Of a DNA stretch of 64,000 nt, positions 28,092-37,342 are shown in pieces. The first letter of the stretch is position 1. Every line of letters begins with the position of its first letter. A program made the position numbers and the translations under genes. The notes below the pieces were generated by a model, which searched no databases, was not told where the DNA came from, and saw only the letters and a program-made list of their open reading frames with translations. This DNA comes from an uncultured Lachnospiraceae bacterium (GTDB lineage Bacteria; Bacillota; Clostridia; Lachnospirales; Lachnospiraceae): assembly GCA_947626985.1 (NCBI GenBank), contig CANQUG010000010.1, forward strand, positions 1 through 64,000, written 5' to 3'.

Positions 28092-28718
28092 TCATATCTG
28101 CTTTTTATTGTATTCGTTCATGGCTATATCCACTCCCCGGGCAAGGATCATCTCCACAGCGTCCCCCGCCCGCCGGATGCTTTCATCTATGATCTTTCTG
28201 TCGCTGTCCGTAAAACGGCCCAGCACATGATCCACCAGATCCCAGTCTCTGGGTTTGGCCCCCACACCCACCCGGATGCGGGTGAAGTTCTGGGTCCCCA
28301 CTTTCTGAATAATGTCCTTCAGGCCGTTGTGTCCGCCGGCGCTTCCCTGTTTGCGGATGCGGAGCTGTCCCGGTTCCAGGTCAATGTCGTCGTAAATGAC
28401 GATCAGCTCCTTCTCCACATCAATCTTAAAATAATGGGCCATATCCTGTACAGGTCCGCCGCTCAGATTCATGAAGGACAGCGGCTTCATAAAAACGGCC
28501 TTCTGCCCGCCCAGGACTCCCCGGCCGTACATCGCGTTAAATTTTACGCCGCTCTGGGGAATATTATGCTTTTCCACCAGGTAATCGATGGTGTCGAATC
28601 CCATATTGTGCCTGGTCTTTTCATATTTTTTGCCGGGATTTCCCAGTCCGACGATCAAATACATGGGCTGTCTCCTGTCCTCTGTTTTTTCCCCGTTTTT
28701 CCAAAACCGAAAGTTCAT
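28092..28718 (-). CDS. pth: Peptidyl-tRNA hydrolase
   Basis: YLIVGLGNPGKKYEKTRHNMGFDTID; FMNLSGGPV; VIYDDIDLEPGQLRIRKQGSAGGHNGL. Confidence 0.98.
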   Translation of the reverse strand: MNFRFWKNGEKTEDRRQPMYLIVGLGNPGKKYEKTRHNMGFDTIDYLVEKHNIPQSGVKFNAMYGRGVLGGQKAVFMKPLSFMNLSGGPVQDMAHYFKIDVEKELIVIYDDIDLEPGQLRIRKQGSAGGHNGLKDIIQKVGTQNFTRIRVGVGAKPRDWDLVDHVLGRFTDSDRKIIDESIRRAGDAVEMILARGVDIAMNEYNKKQI

Positions 28719-28735
28719 GGCTTCCCCGTACTCCC

Positions 28736-29686
28736 TTAATTGAAGTAAACCATCTCGTCTCCGAGGGGCTCGCAGGGAACGGCGCTGTCCGCATAGAGCA
28801 CAATGCCTTCTCCCTGATATTCCATTCTCTGTTCAAAGGCCACCCTGGCGGTCACCTCCACCCACTGGCCGGGCTTTAATACGACGCCCTCCGGGCTTTT
28901 GCACACATAGCCCAGGAAGGTGGTATCGTCCGCACAGCAGGTCATGGCCAGACGTCCCGGAACAAAGAATCGGCTGCTCATTCCTCTGGGGCGGACAACC
29001 CGTCCTTTAAAGCGGACGGTTTTATCCACATAATCGTCGGGATTGTCCATAGCGTCCACGAACCAGATGCCGTAATCCTCAGGAAGGATCTCAATAACCG
29101 GCGCGTCTATGTCGAAGGGCATCTCGTCCTGGAATACGTCCATCTCCCCCTCTTCGTCTTCAAAGATAACCTCCGCCCGCTGATTGGCCACCTTGATCCC
29201 TCTGCGGTAGGTGGGAAGGGGATCCTCCCTCTTACAGCGATTGAAGACTACCATGTCCGTGTTTCGGACCATATCCATAAAAATGGACTTCATATTGGCC
29301 ATATAGACCTGGAAGGTGCTGGCGTCCACACAGGTGATCTCCTGCTCGATCCCCCAGCCCTCCGGCTTCTCCATCTGTTCAAATTTACTCACCAGCCACA
29401 TGCCGTTGTATTCCATGACCACGCGCTCCGGCCGGTGAATGATGTCCATGGCGGTGAGCCGTTCCTTCGTCAGGTCCTCCTCCTTCTCGATGATCTCCAC
29501 CACGGTATTGCTGAGCTTCAGAGCTTCCATATCATATTCTTCCTCTCCCTCCTCACAGAGGATAAGAAGAGTTTTTCCATCTATATAAAAATAATCCTGC
29601 TGAAGAGTGAAGTTCAAAAAAGAGGTCTTGCCGCTCTCCAGAAAACCGCTGATGAGATAAATCGGGACTCTGATCTCCTCGTCCAT
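28736..29686 (-). CDS. COG0523-like GTPase with C-terminal TIGR03943/YcgQ-like domain
   Basis: YLISGFLESGKTSFLN; C-terminal VRFKGRVVRPRG...FFVPGRLAMTCCADDTTFLGYVC. Confidence 0.75.
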   Translation of the reverse strand: MDEEIRVPIYLISGFLESGKTSFLNFTLQQDYFYIDGKTLLILCEEGEEEYDMEALKLSNTVVEIIEKEEDLTKERLTAMDIIHRPERVVMEYNGMWLVSKFEQMEKPEGWGIEQEITCVDASTFQVYMANMKSIFMDMVRNTDMVVFNRCKREDPLPTYRRGIKVANQRAEVIFEDEEGEMDVFQDEMPFDIDAPVIEILPEDYGIWFVDAMDNPDDYVDKTVRFKGRVVRPRGMSSRFFVPGRLAMTCCADDTTFLGYVCKSPEGVVLKPGQWVEVTARVAFEQRMEYQGEGIVLYADSAVPCEPLGDEMVYFN

Positions 29687-29707
29687 AATTCTTCCTTTCC
29701 GCAGAGC

Positions 29708-30943
29708 TTATAACCCAAACAGCTCCGCCAGTTTGTCTTCCTTCAGCTGCGCGCCGATCACGCACAGACGGCCGGTGTAATCCGGCGCTCCGTCCCGGAT
29801 CTCCGTCTCCTCGGGAACCATGTCAAAGTGAACCCAGGTACCGTCCGGAGTGGGAAGCATTCCCTTGGCCCGGAGGATCGTTCCGTACTCCTCGGTGGAG
29901 GACAGCTTGTGAAGGATTTCCTCCAGGGATTCCCTGGTATATTTGCGGACGGTTTCACGGCCCCAGCTGGTGAAGATTTCGTCAGCGTGGTGGTGGCCAT
30001 GGTGGTGGTGATGATCGTGATCATGGCCACATCCGCATTCCTCGTCGTGGTCATGATGGTGCTCATGCTCTTCATCGTGATCGTGATGATGCTCATGGCA
30101 GCACTCTTCGTCATGGCCGTGATGATGCTCATGCTCCTCATCGTGATCATGGTGATGCTCGTGCTCCTCGTCATGATCGTGGTGATGTTCATGCTCCTCA
30201 TCATGGTCATGGTGATGCTCGTGCTTCTCGTCGTGATCATGATGATGCTCATGCTCCTCATCATGGTCATGGTGATGATGATCATGTCCATGCACATGCC
30301 CGCACTCCGGGCACACTTCCTCCTCCATCAGCTCCTTCTCCAGAGACACCGGATGTTCCATCACATCCAGGAGCTTCGCTCCCTCCAGCTCCGCGATGGG
30401 CGTGGTGATAATCGCCGCCTTCTCATTCATTCCCCGCAGCAGCTCCAGCGTTTCCTGAACCTTCTTTTCATCCGCCACATCCGTACGGCTCATGATGATG
30501 GCCCCTGCATACTCTACCTGGTTGTTGAAGAACTCTCCGAAATTCCTCATGTACATTTTGCATTTTTTCGCATCCACAACGGTGGTGTAGCTGTTGAGCA
30601 CCAGTCCGGTCTCCTCCTGGACATCCTGTACGGCCTTGATCACATCGGAAAGCTTGCCCACGCCGGATGGCTCGATGAGGATCCTGTCCGGATGATATCT
30701 CTGGATGACTTCCCGGAGGGACGCGCCGAAATCTCCTACCAGAGAACAGCAGATGCATCCGGAATTCATCTCCCGGATCTCGATCCCCGCTTCCTTCAGA
30801 AAACCTCCGTCGATTCCGATCTCCCCGAATTCATTTTCGATCAGAACCACCTGCTGCCCCTGGAGCGCCTCCTTCAGCAGCTTTTTGATCAGAGTGGTCT
30901 TGCCCGCTCCTAAAAAACCGGAAATAATGTCAATCTTTGTCAT
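29708..30943 (-). CDS. COG0523/CobW family metallochaperone GTPase with His-rich repeat
   Basis: IISGFLGAGKTTLIKKLL; ENEFGEIGIDGGFL; MNSGCICCSL; DHDEEHEHHH repeats; CobW_C. Confidence 0.93.
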   Translation of the reverse strand: MTKIDIISGFLGAGKTTLIKKLLKEALQGQQVVLIENEFGEIGIDGGFLKEAGIEIREMNSGCICCSLVGDFGASLREVIQRYHPDRILIEPSGVGKLSDVIKAVQDVQEETGLVLNSYTTVVDAKKCKMYMRNFGEFFNNQVEYAGAIIMSRTDVADEKKVQETLELLRGMNEKAAIITTPIAELEGAKLLDVMEHPVSLEKELMEEEVCPECGHVHGHDHHHHDHDEEHEHHHDHDEKHEHHHDHDEEHEHHHDHDEEHEHHHDHDEEHEHHHGHDEECCHEHHHDHDEEHEHHHDHDEECGCGHDHDHHHHHGHHHADEIFTSWGRETVRKYTRESLEEILHKLSSTEEYGTILRAKGMLPTPDGTWVHFDMVPEETEIRDGAPDYTGRLCVIGAQLKEDKLAELFGL

Positions 30944-31177
30944 AATTTTTGTTCCTTTCTGTTCAACGCAAATTTGACCAGGAAGAAATCTCCCTGGCAT
31001 AATACAAACTATATTTTAAGCGGACGGCAGATGGATCCGCCGTTCACTGTAAAATCCGTTTCCTGTTTTCTGGCACATTATACTTCATATTTTACGAAAA
31101 AGCAACCTCTTTCGCAACAGCAGCGGCAGGTTCCGGGGAACCTGCCGCATTCGGTACATCGCAATATACCCGATCTA

Positions 31178-31870
31178 TCAAGCTAATTTCAAGGGGTTGA
31201 TCTTCACGCCCGGGCCCATGGTGGGAGCGATGGTAACGCTCTTTAAGAACTGGCCCTTCACGGTGCTGGGTCTGGCCTTGATAATAGCATCCATCAGCGT
31301 CTGGAAGTTGTCGCTCAGCTGTTCCTCGGTAAAGGAAGCCTTTCCGATGGGAACATGGATAATATTCGTCTTGTCAAGACGGTACTCAATCTTACCTGCT
31401 TTAATATCATGAACCGCTTTGGTAACATCCATCGTTACAGTTCCGGCCTTGGGGTTGGGCATAAGACCTTTCGGTCCGAGCGTACGGCCCAGACGGCCTA
31501 CGACGCCCATCATGTCAGGCGTTGCAACAACTACATCGAAATCCAGCCAGCCTTCGTTCTGGATCTTCGGAACCAGTTCCTGGCCGCCCACGTACTCCGC
31601 GCCTGCCGCCAGAGCCTCGTCAGCCTTGGCGTCCTTGGCAAATACAAGAACGCGGACCTGTTTGCCGGTACCATGGGGCAGAACGACTGCGCCGCGGATC
31701 TGCTGGTCTGCATGACGTCCATCGCAGCCTGTACGGATATGAGCCTCGATGGTCTCGTCAAATTTTGCAGCCGCCAGCTTCTTAACAAGAGAGATGGCGT
31801 CTGGGGTATCATATAATGTAGCGCGGTCAACTGCCTTGGCAAGCTCCACGTATTTTTTTCCTCGTTTCAT
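31178..31870 (-). CDS. rplA: 50S ribosomal protein L1
   Basis: [16 protein letters not shown]...[26 protein letters not shown]. Confidence 0.98.
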   Translation of the reverse strand: MKRGKKYVELAKAVDRATLYDTPDAISLVKKLAAAKFDETIEAHIRTGCDGRHADQQIRGAVVLPHGTGKQVRVLVFAKDAKADEALAAGAEYVGGQELVPKIQNEGWLDFDVVVATPDMMGVVGRLGRTLGPKGLMPNPKAGTVTMDVTKAVHDIKAGKIEYRLDKTNIIHVPIGKASFTEEQLSDNFQTLMDAIIKARPSTVKGQFLKSVTIAPTMGPGVKINPLKLA

Positions 31871-31948
31871 TTCTATAACCTCCTGTGGTAATTGCGGGAA
31901 TCTCCCTCCCACTTTTTATTTATCATCGTATCTTTCAGTCACTGAGGA

Positions 31949-32374
31949 TCAGTCGGTAACCTCAATTCCCATACTTCTTGCAGTGCCTGCGATCATGCTC
32001 ATGGCTGCCTCGATGGAAGCCGCGTTCAGATCCTTCATCTTCAGCTGAGCGATCTCCTGAACCTGAGCCTTTGTCACCTTGCCGACCTTGGTCTTGTTGG
32101 GTACGCCGGAGCCGGATTTAATATTGGCCGCCTTCTTCAGAAGAACTGCTGCCGGCGGAGTCTTGGTTATGAAGCTGAAACTTCTGTCTGCGTAAACAGT
32201 GATCACTACGGGAATGATCATGCCGTCCTGATCCGCTGTTCTGGCATTAAACTCTTTTGTAAACTGAACAATGTTCACACCATGCTGTCCGAGAGCGGGA
32301 CCAACAGGGGGAGCTGGTGTTGCCTTGCCAGCCGGAATCTGTAATTTAATATATCCTGTTACCTTTTTTGCCAT
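31949..32374 (-). CDS. rplK: 50S ribosomal protein L11
   Basis: [35 protein letters not shown]. Confidence 0.98.
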   Translation of the reverse strand: MAKKVTGYIKLQIPAGKATPAPPVGPALGQHGVNIVQFTKEFNARTADQDGMIIPVVITVYADRSFSFITKTPPAAVLLKKAANIKSGSGVPNKTKVGKVTKAQVQEIAQLKMKDLNAASIEAAMSMIAGTARSMGIEVTD

Positions 32375-32469
32375 TTTCGGCACCTCCTATGTGGTATTGG
32401 CGGGGGTATTTCCCTCCCACGATATTATTTGCGGTCTTCCGGAGCCTGTCCGGAGGATCATTCTGCCTG

Positions 32470-32985
32470 TTACATCTTTTTCACTTCTGCAAAGCCGATC
32501 TCTACCGGTGTCTCGCGGCCGAAGAGTTCAACATTGATGGTGACAACGTGCTTCTGCTCATTAATGGCGGACACAACGCCCACAGTATTTTCCCAGGCTC
32601 CGCCAGTCACGATCACGGTATCGCCCTCCTTAAAGTCAATCCTGACCTCTTCCTTCCGGATCCCCAGAGGAAGCATTTCCTGCTCTGTGAGAGGCACCGG
32701 CTTGGAACCGGGACCAACGAAGCCCGTCACGCCTCTGGTGTTGCGGACCACATACCAGGTATCGTCATTCATGATCATGTTAAGAAGCACATAGCCCGGA
32801 AACATCTTCTTCTGAACCACCCGCTCCGCTCCGTTCTTCATTTCCACTACGTCCTGAAGAGGAACGCGGACTTCCAGGATCTGATCCTCCAGACGTCTGT
32901 TCTCAATGGTCTTTTCAATATCGGCCTTTACCTTGTTCTCATACCCGGAATAGGTATGAACAACGTACCATTTCGCTTCTGACAT
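32470..32985 (-). CDS. nusG: Transcription termination/antitermination protein NusG
   Basis: KWYVVHTYSGYENKV; VRNTRGVTGFVGPG; NGN plus KOW domains. Confidence 0.98.
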   Translation of the reverse strand: MSEAKWYVVHTYSGYENKVKADIEKTIENRRLEDQILEVRVPLQDVVEMKNGAERVVQKKMFPGYVLLNMIMNDDTWYVVRNTRGVTGFVGPGSKPVPLTEQEMLPLGIRKEEVRIDFKEGDTVIVTGGAWENTVGVVSAINEQKHVVTINVELFGRETPVEIGFAEVKKM

Positions 32986-33003
32986 ATGAGCACCCTATCC
33001 TCG

Positions 33004-33219
33004 TTATACTAAAAGATTAATGACTTCCAGAATGCCTGCATCCATGATACTGATGATCACAGCGAGGATCACACTGATCACCACCACTGCGACCGTCTGC
33101 TTTGCCAATGTTTCCCGGTCCGTCCAGACGATCTTGCGGAACTCCGACTTCACGCCCTCAAACCAGTTTTTCTGCTGGGATTTTCCAGCGTTCTTTTTTC
33201 CCTCTGACTTTTCCTGCAT
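33004..33219 (-). CDS. secE: Preprotein translocase subunit SecE
   Basis: Small ORF upstream of nusG; FEGVKSEFRKIVWTDRETLAKQTVAVVVISVIL. Confidence 0.93.
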   Translation of the reverse strand: MQEKSEGKKNAGKSQQKNWFEGVKSEFRKIVWTDRETLAKQTVAVVVISVILAVIISIMDAGILEVINLLV

Positions 33220-33270
33220 AGCCTACCTCGCGATTCCTGTGACTACGATCCCTGTACTGCCGTTCAGAGA

Positions 33271-33420
33271 TTATCTTGTTTCCTTGTGCATAGTGTGCCT
33301 GCGGCAGAACTTACAATATTTCTTCGTCTCCAGCCTCTCCGGGTGGTTCTTCTTTTCCTTGGTCATATTGTAGTTTCGCTGTTTGCACTCCGTACATGCT
33401 AATGTTATCCTAACGCGCAC
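33271..33420 (-). CDS. rpmG: 50S ribosomal protein L33 (GTG start)
   Basis: [49 protein letters not shown]. Confidence 0.96.
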   Translation of the reverse strand: MRVRITLACTECKQRNYNMTKEKKNHPERLETKKYCKFCRRHTMHKETR

Positions 33421-33624
33421 AACTTCCACCTCCAGTGTTTTCATTTGCATGGTCTTTCCGGCAGAAAGAACAGGGAAAAACGCCTGCCCTTCCCTCCCGC
33501 CCGAATGCATCCGTAAACATTTTGGGCATAAAAAAAAGACCTAACTTCCATGTCGCCCATTCAGTTTAGCACAGGAGACTTATGGAAGTCAAGCCCTTTT
33601 TTATATTGTCGGCGCCGTTATCCG

Positions 33625-33742
33625 TTATCCGAATGTGATCCGGTTTATTATCTGATTTGTTATCCGAATGTGATCCGGTTTATTATCTGATTTATTATCC
33701 GATTTGTTATCTGATTTGTTATCTGATTTGTTATCCGGACTG
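33625..33742. repeat. Tandem repeat, 35-bp period with 12-bp sub-period
   Basis: ttatccgaatgtgatccggtttattatctgatttg at 33625, 33660, 33695; then ttatctgatttg at 12-bp spacing. Confidence 0.92.
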
Positions 33743-33745
33743 CCG

Positions 33746-34543
33746 TCAGATCTTTATCACATAGACGCGGTTATTTTTGTAGCTGGGACGGCCGCCCACG
33801 CCGCTGAGGTCATAGGACATGGAGAAGTAGGTATCCGCCTTGCTGTGAAGGCTCCACTCCGGATCAAATACCCGTCCGTTGATCTCCGCCCAGCCATGTC
33901 CTCCGGAGGAGATAACGTACGCTTCATAGCCCACGGCGTTGGCCAGATAGGCGAACACGGCCGCGTAGGAACAGCAGTTGCCCCTGCCCCGGTAGAACAT
34001 GTCCCCCGCATACAGTCGGTCCCAGTTCTTTACGGGAGAGAAACTGCGCCAGGAGGATTCCCCGTAGGCGGTTTTGGAATAGTTGAAGGCGGCCAGCAGT
34101 CTTGCCGTCCTGCTCATGGTCCAGTCCGTGATGCTTTCCACCGCCTTATTGGCCTCGATCATCAGATCCAGCTTTTCCTTAATGTCGCCGGTGATCTTCG
34201 CTCTTCCGCTGGCGCTGTTGAGATACACGCCGTTGACTGTTTTTCCCTTCACCATGCTGCCCTTCTTCGCCTTGTCGATGGTGAAAAAATAATAATAGTT
34301 TCCAACCTTCTGCCATCCGGTATGCTGCACGCCGGAGGCGTCAAAGTAATACCACTTTTTGCTGATCTTTTTCAGGCCGGTTGCCTTATTTCCATTGGCG
34401 TCGTAATAGCAGCATCTTCCTTTCACGGTCTGCCACTGCTTTTTATACGTTTTCGCCGCGGATACAGGCACGCAGAACAGAAGCAGGGCGCACAGCGCCA
34501 GCAGCACCGGCCAGACCTTCTTTTTCAGTTTCAGATTCTTCAT
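33746..34543 (-). CDS. Secreted transglutaminase-like protein with choline-binding-like repeats
   Basis: Signal peptide; WYYFDASGVQHTGWQKVGNYYYF repeats; GRGNCCSYAAVFAYLANAVGYEAYVISSGGHGWAEINGRVFDPEW. Confidence 0.88.
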   Translation of the reverse strand: MKNLKLKKKVWPVLLALCALLLFCVPVSAAKTYKKQWQTVKGRCCYYDANGNKATGLKKISKKWYYFDASGVQHTGWQKVGNYYYFFTIDKAKKGSMVKGKTVNGVYLNSASGRAKITGDIKEKLDLMIEANKAVESITDWTMSRTARLLAAFNYSKTAYGESSWRSFSPVKNWDRLYAGDMFYRGRGNCCSYAAVFAYLANAVGYEAYVISSGGHGWAEINGRVFDPEWSLHSKADTYFSMSYDLSGVGGRPSYKNNRVYVIKI

Positions 34544-34640
34544 TGAACTCTCCTCCTTTGTTTTCCGTCTGCCGCAGAAGCCTTTCCCGGTAAAATCCTT
34601 TCCGGAAGGGAAAAGCATCCGGGCAGCAACCCTTCACGTT

Positions 34641-35378
34641 CTAAAAATAATCGTAGCCGCCGTGGATATCCACAACGCTGCCGTTCATGTAGCCATTGGC
34701 AAGGATGGCGTAAGCCAGATCCGCCACCTCCTTCGTCTCTCCGAAGCGGTGAAGGGCAATCTTCTTGTTGATGCGGTCATAGCTTTCCCGGCTCCGCCCC
34801 TCATGCCAGGCCGTCTGGATAAAGCCCGGAGCAATGGCGTTCACCCTCACCCCAAGAGGTTCCAGTTCCTTCACCAGGGATTTCGCCAGAAAGTGGACGG
34901 CGGCCTTGGTCACTCCGTAAACCAGAGAGGAGGAATAGGCCTGATTCCCCGCGTGGGAACCGGTAAGGAGAATGCTTCCTCCCTCCCGCATCAGGGGCCG
35001 CAGCTCCCTGATCAGAAACACAGGAACGGAAAGATTGGTATTCACGATCCTGGTCCACTCCTCGAAGGTGTAATCCTCATATCTGGCGTAGGTACTGACT
35101 CCCGCATTGCTGACAAGCCAGTCCACATGCCCCGCCTGCTCCCGGATAAACTGAACCAGCTTCAGCATCTTCTCATAGGAGGACATATCCGCGCGCACCG
35201 TCGTCACCCGTTCCCGGAGCTCCCCGGGAAGACTCTCCCGAAATTCCTCCGCTCTTTTTTCGTTGCTGCCGTAGCTTACGATCACCTGATCGTCCTTCGC
35301 GGAAGCGGCAAGAATTTTCTCCGCGACTGCCCTGCCGATTCCCGAAGTACCGCCTGTAATCACTGAAACCTTTCCCAT
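34641..35378 (-). CDS. SDR family oxidoreductase
   Basis: VITGGTSGIGRAVAEKI; VSNAGVSTYA; YGVTKAAVHFLAKSL. Confidence 0.93.
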   Translation of the reverse strand: MGKVSVITGGTSGIGRAVAEKILAASAKDDQVIVSYGSNEKRAEEFRESLPGELRERVTTVRADMSSYEKMLKLVQFIREQAGHVDWLVSNAGVSTYARYEDYTFEEWTRIVNTNLSVPVFLIRELRPLMREGGSILLTGSHAGNQAYSSSLVYGVTKAAVHFLAKSLVKELEPLGVRVNAIAPGFIQTAWHEGRSRESYDRINKKIALHRFGETKEVADLAYAILANGYMNGSVVDIHGGYDYF

Positions 35379-35483
35379 AATAAGCCCCCTCTATTCCTGA
35401 ATACCGGCCGGAATGCCGGCAAAAATGATGCCCGGAAAGCACAGAGCACTCTCCGGGATATGCCAGCGGTGCGCCGAAGCTTC

Positions 35484-37292
35484 TCACAGCTCCAGAAGAC
35501 GCTCATACACTTCCTTCGGCGCATAGGGCTGCTGATTATGGATCGGTTCCCCCAGACAGGTCTTGGGGTAGGCGTAGGTGCCGCTCTCCATGGTGATCTC
35601 CAGCAGTCCGGGTCCCTCCGCCAGAAGGAACCTGCCCGCTCTCTCTAGGCTCTCCCCCGCTTTCAGCTCCATGGCGGGAATCCCGTAGGCCTCCGCCACC
35701 CTGCTGAATTCGCAGGAAGAGAATCCGCCCGAGGGGGCCGTCCCCGCGAACAGACCGCCGAAGTAATCTTTCTGAAGATGCTGGATCATGCCCAGAGCCC
35801 CGTTATTCATCACGATGATCTTCACCGGCAGCCGTTCTCTCTTCACCCACTGAAGCTCCTGAATATTCATCTGAAGCGCCCCGTCCCCGCAGATGCACGC
35901 CACCGGACGGCCGAGAGCATAATAAGCGCCCACAGCCGCGGGGAGGCCGTATCCCATGGCGCCGTGGCCCCCGGAAAACAGCAGCTTCTGTCCCGGAGCG
36001 CAGATCAGAGACTGATAGCTCCACACCATGTGCTGGCCCACGTCCACAGCCACCGCTCCCGTGTGTTTCAGATACTCTCCCAGCTGAGCGATCAGCCGGT
36101 TGGGCCACCGCTCCGGAGTGCCGTCGTCCACCGCCTCCAGAGCATCTTTAATCTCCCGGCAGACTTCCTCCCACTCCCGGAAGGTTCCGATATGGTCGGA
36201 ATCCTCTTCACCGAGATACGTTATCACCTCGCAGGCATCCGCGCAGTATTTCTCCTCACCCGCGCCGTTCTCGTGAATGTCCCTCTGAAGGTTGAAGGAA
36301 TCGATATCGATCCGGAGAATCCGGGCGTTCCCGGCAAATTCATGAACCTTCACTCCGATCTGCCTGGTGCACAGGGAAATCCCGAAGCACAGAAGCAGGT
36401 CGCTTTTTGCATTGGCGATCATATTGGCGTAACGATGTCCGTAGGCCCCGCCGATGCAGCCGAAATTCAGGGGTTCCTCCCCGGGCACCGCAGATTTCGC
36501 CAGAACGCTGGTGATCACGGGAATCCTGTGTTTCCGGGCAAAACAAAGAAGAGCCTCCTGGCTCTCCGGCCGGTTTACCCCGTTTCCCAGAAGGATCACA
36601 GGCCTCCCGGCGGTCTTCAGAGCCTCCAGAACAGCCCGGGCTGCCCGGCGTCCCGCGGCGTTTTCTTCTACGCAATTCTCCTTCCCGGGCACAGCCCCTC
36701 CCGCATTTCCGGCAGTATCTGTCTCCCTGCAGGAAGCGCTTTCATCCTTCTCCTCGTCATAAACCGGGTGCTCCACCTCGCCTCTCTGGATATTCATGGG
36801 CAGATCGATGAGCACCGGGCCCCGGCGTCCGGACATGGCCGCATGCCAGGCACGGTTCAGCTCCTCCACAATCTGCTCCGGGTCCCGGATCTGCACGCAG
36901 TATTTCGTCACCGGCCTGGCCATGGAGACAATATCGATCTCCTGAAAGCCCTGCTGGCGAAGCCCGGAAATCCCGGAGTACTCATAGGTATTCAGCTGGC
37001 CTGTGATGAAGATCACAGGCAGAGAATCAAAATACGCGTCGGCCACACCGGAGAGAAGATTCACCGCTCCCGGCCCGCTGGTAGCGTAGGCGCAGGCGCA
37101 GCCGTTTTTCGCCTGGGCGTATCCGCAGGCCGCGAAGGAAGCCCCCTGCTCGTTATAGCAGGAATGATTCCTCACATTGGGATTTCTCTCTATGGAGTCC
37201 ACCAGATGGGCGATCATCGTCCCCTGGTATCCAAAAAAATCGTGAATTCCCTTCTTTTCCAGAAAGGACACTATGTAATCGGTCAGTTTCAT
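35484..37292 (-). CDS. Thiamine-pyrophosphate-dependent enzyme (acetolactate-synthase-like)
   Basis: IHDFFGYQGTMIAHLVDS; GPGAVNLLSGVADAYFDS; CGDGALQMNIQELQW...NNGALGMIQ. Confidence 0.92.
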   Translation of the reverse strand: MKLTDYIVSFLEKKGIHDFFGYQGTMIAHLVDSIERNPNVRNHSCYNEQGASFAACGYAQAKNGCACAYATSGPGAVNLLSGVADAYFDSLPVIFITGQLNTYEYSGISGLRQQGFQEIDIVSMARPVTKYCVQIRDPEQIVEELNRAWHAAMSGRRGPVLIDLPMNIQRGEVEHPVYDEEKDESASCRETDTAGNAGGAVPGKENCVEENAAGRRAARAVLEALKTAGRPVILLGNGVNRPESQEALLCFARKHRIPVITSVLAKSAVPGEEPLNFGCIGGAYGHRYANMIANAKSDLLLCFGISLCTRQIGVKVHEFAGNARILRIDIDSFNLQRDIHENGAGEEKYCADACEVITYLGEEDSDHIGTFREWEEVCREIKDALEAVDDGTPERWPNRLIAQLGEYLKHTGAVAVDVGQHMVWSYQSLICAPGQKLLFSGGHGAMGYGLPAAVGAYYALGRPVACICGDGALQMNIQELQWVKRERLPVKIIVMNNGALGMIQHLQKDYFGGLFAGTAPSGGFSSCEFSRVAEAYGIPAMELKAGESLERAGRFLLAEGPGLLEITMESGTYAYPKTCLGEPIHNQQPYAPKEVYERLLEL

Positions 37293-37342
37293 CTGCACAC
37301 CACTTTCTTTACCGGTAATCTTCCGGTCAGGTCACCCGTTTC

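Noticed and set aside
26198-28192. 664-aa plus-strand ORF opposite mfd
   Set aside because: Antisense shadow of a strongly conserved gene; composition (H/L/P-rich) typical of the reverse frame.
29828-30913. 361-aa plus-strand ORF with VVVMMVLMLF repeats resembling a membrane protein
   Set aside because: It is the reverse complement of the His-rich repeat (CAT codons read as ATG).
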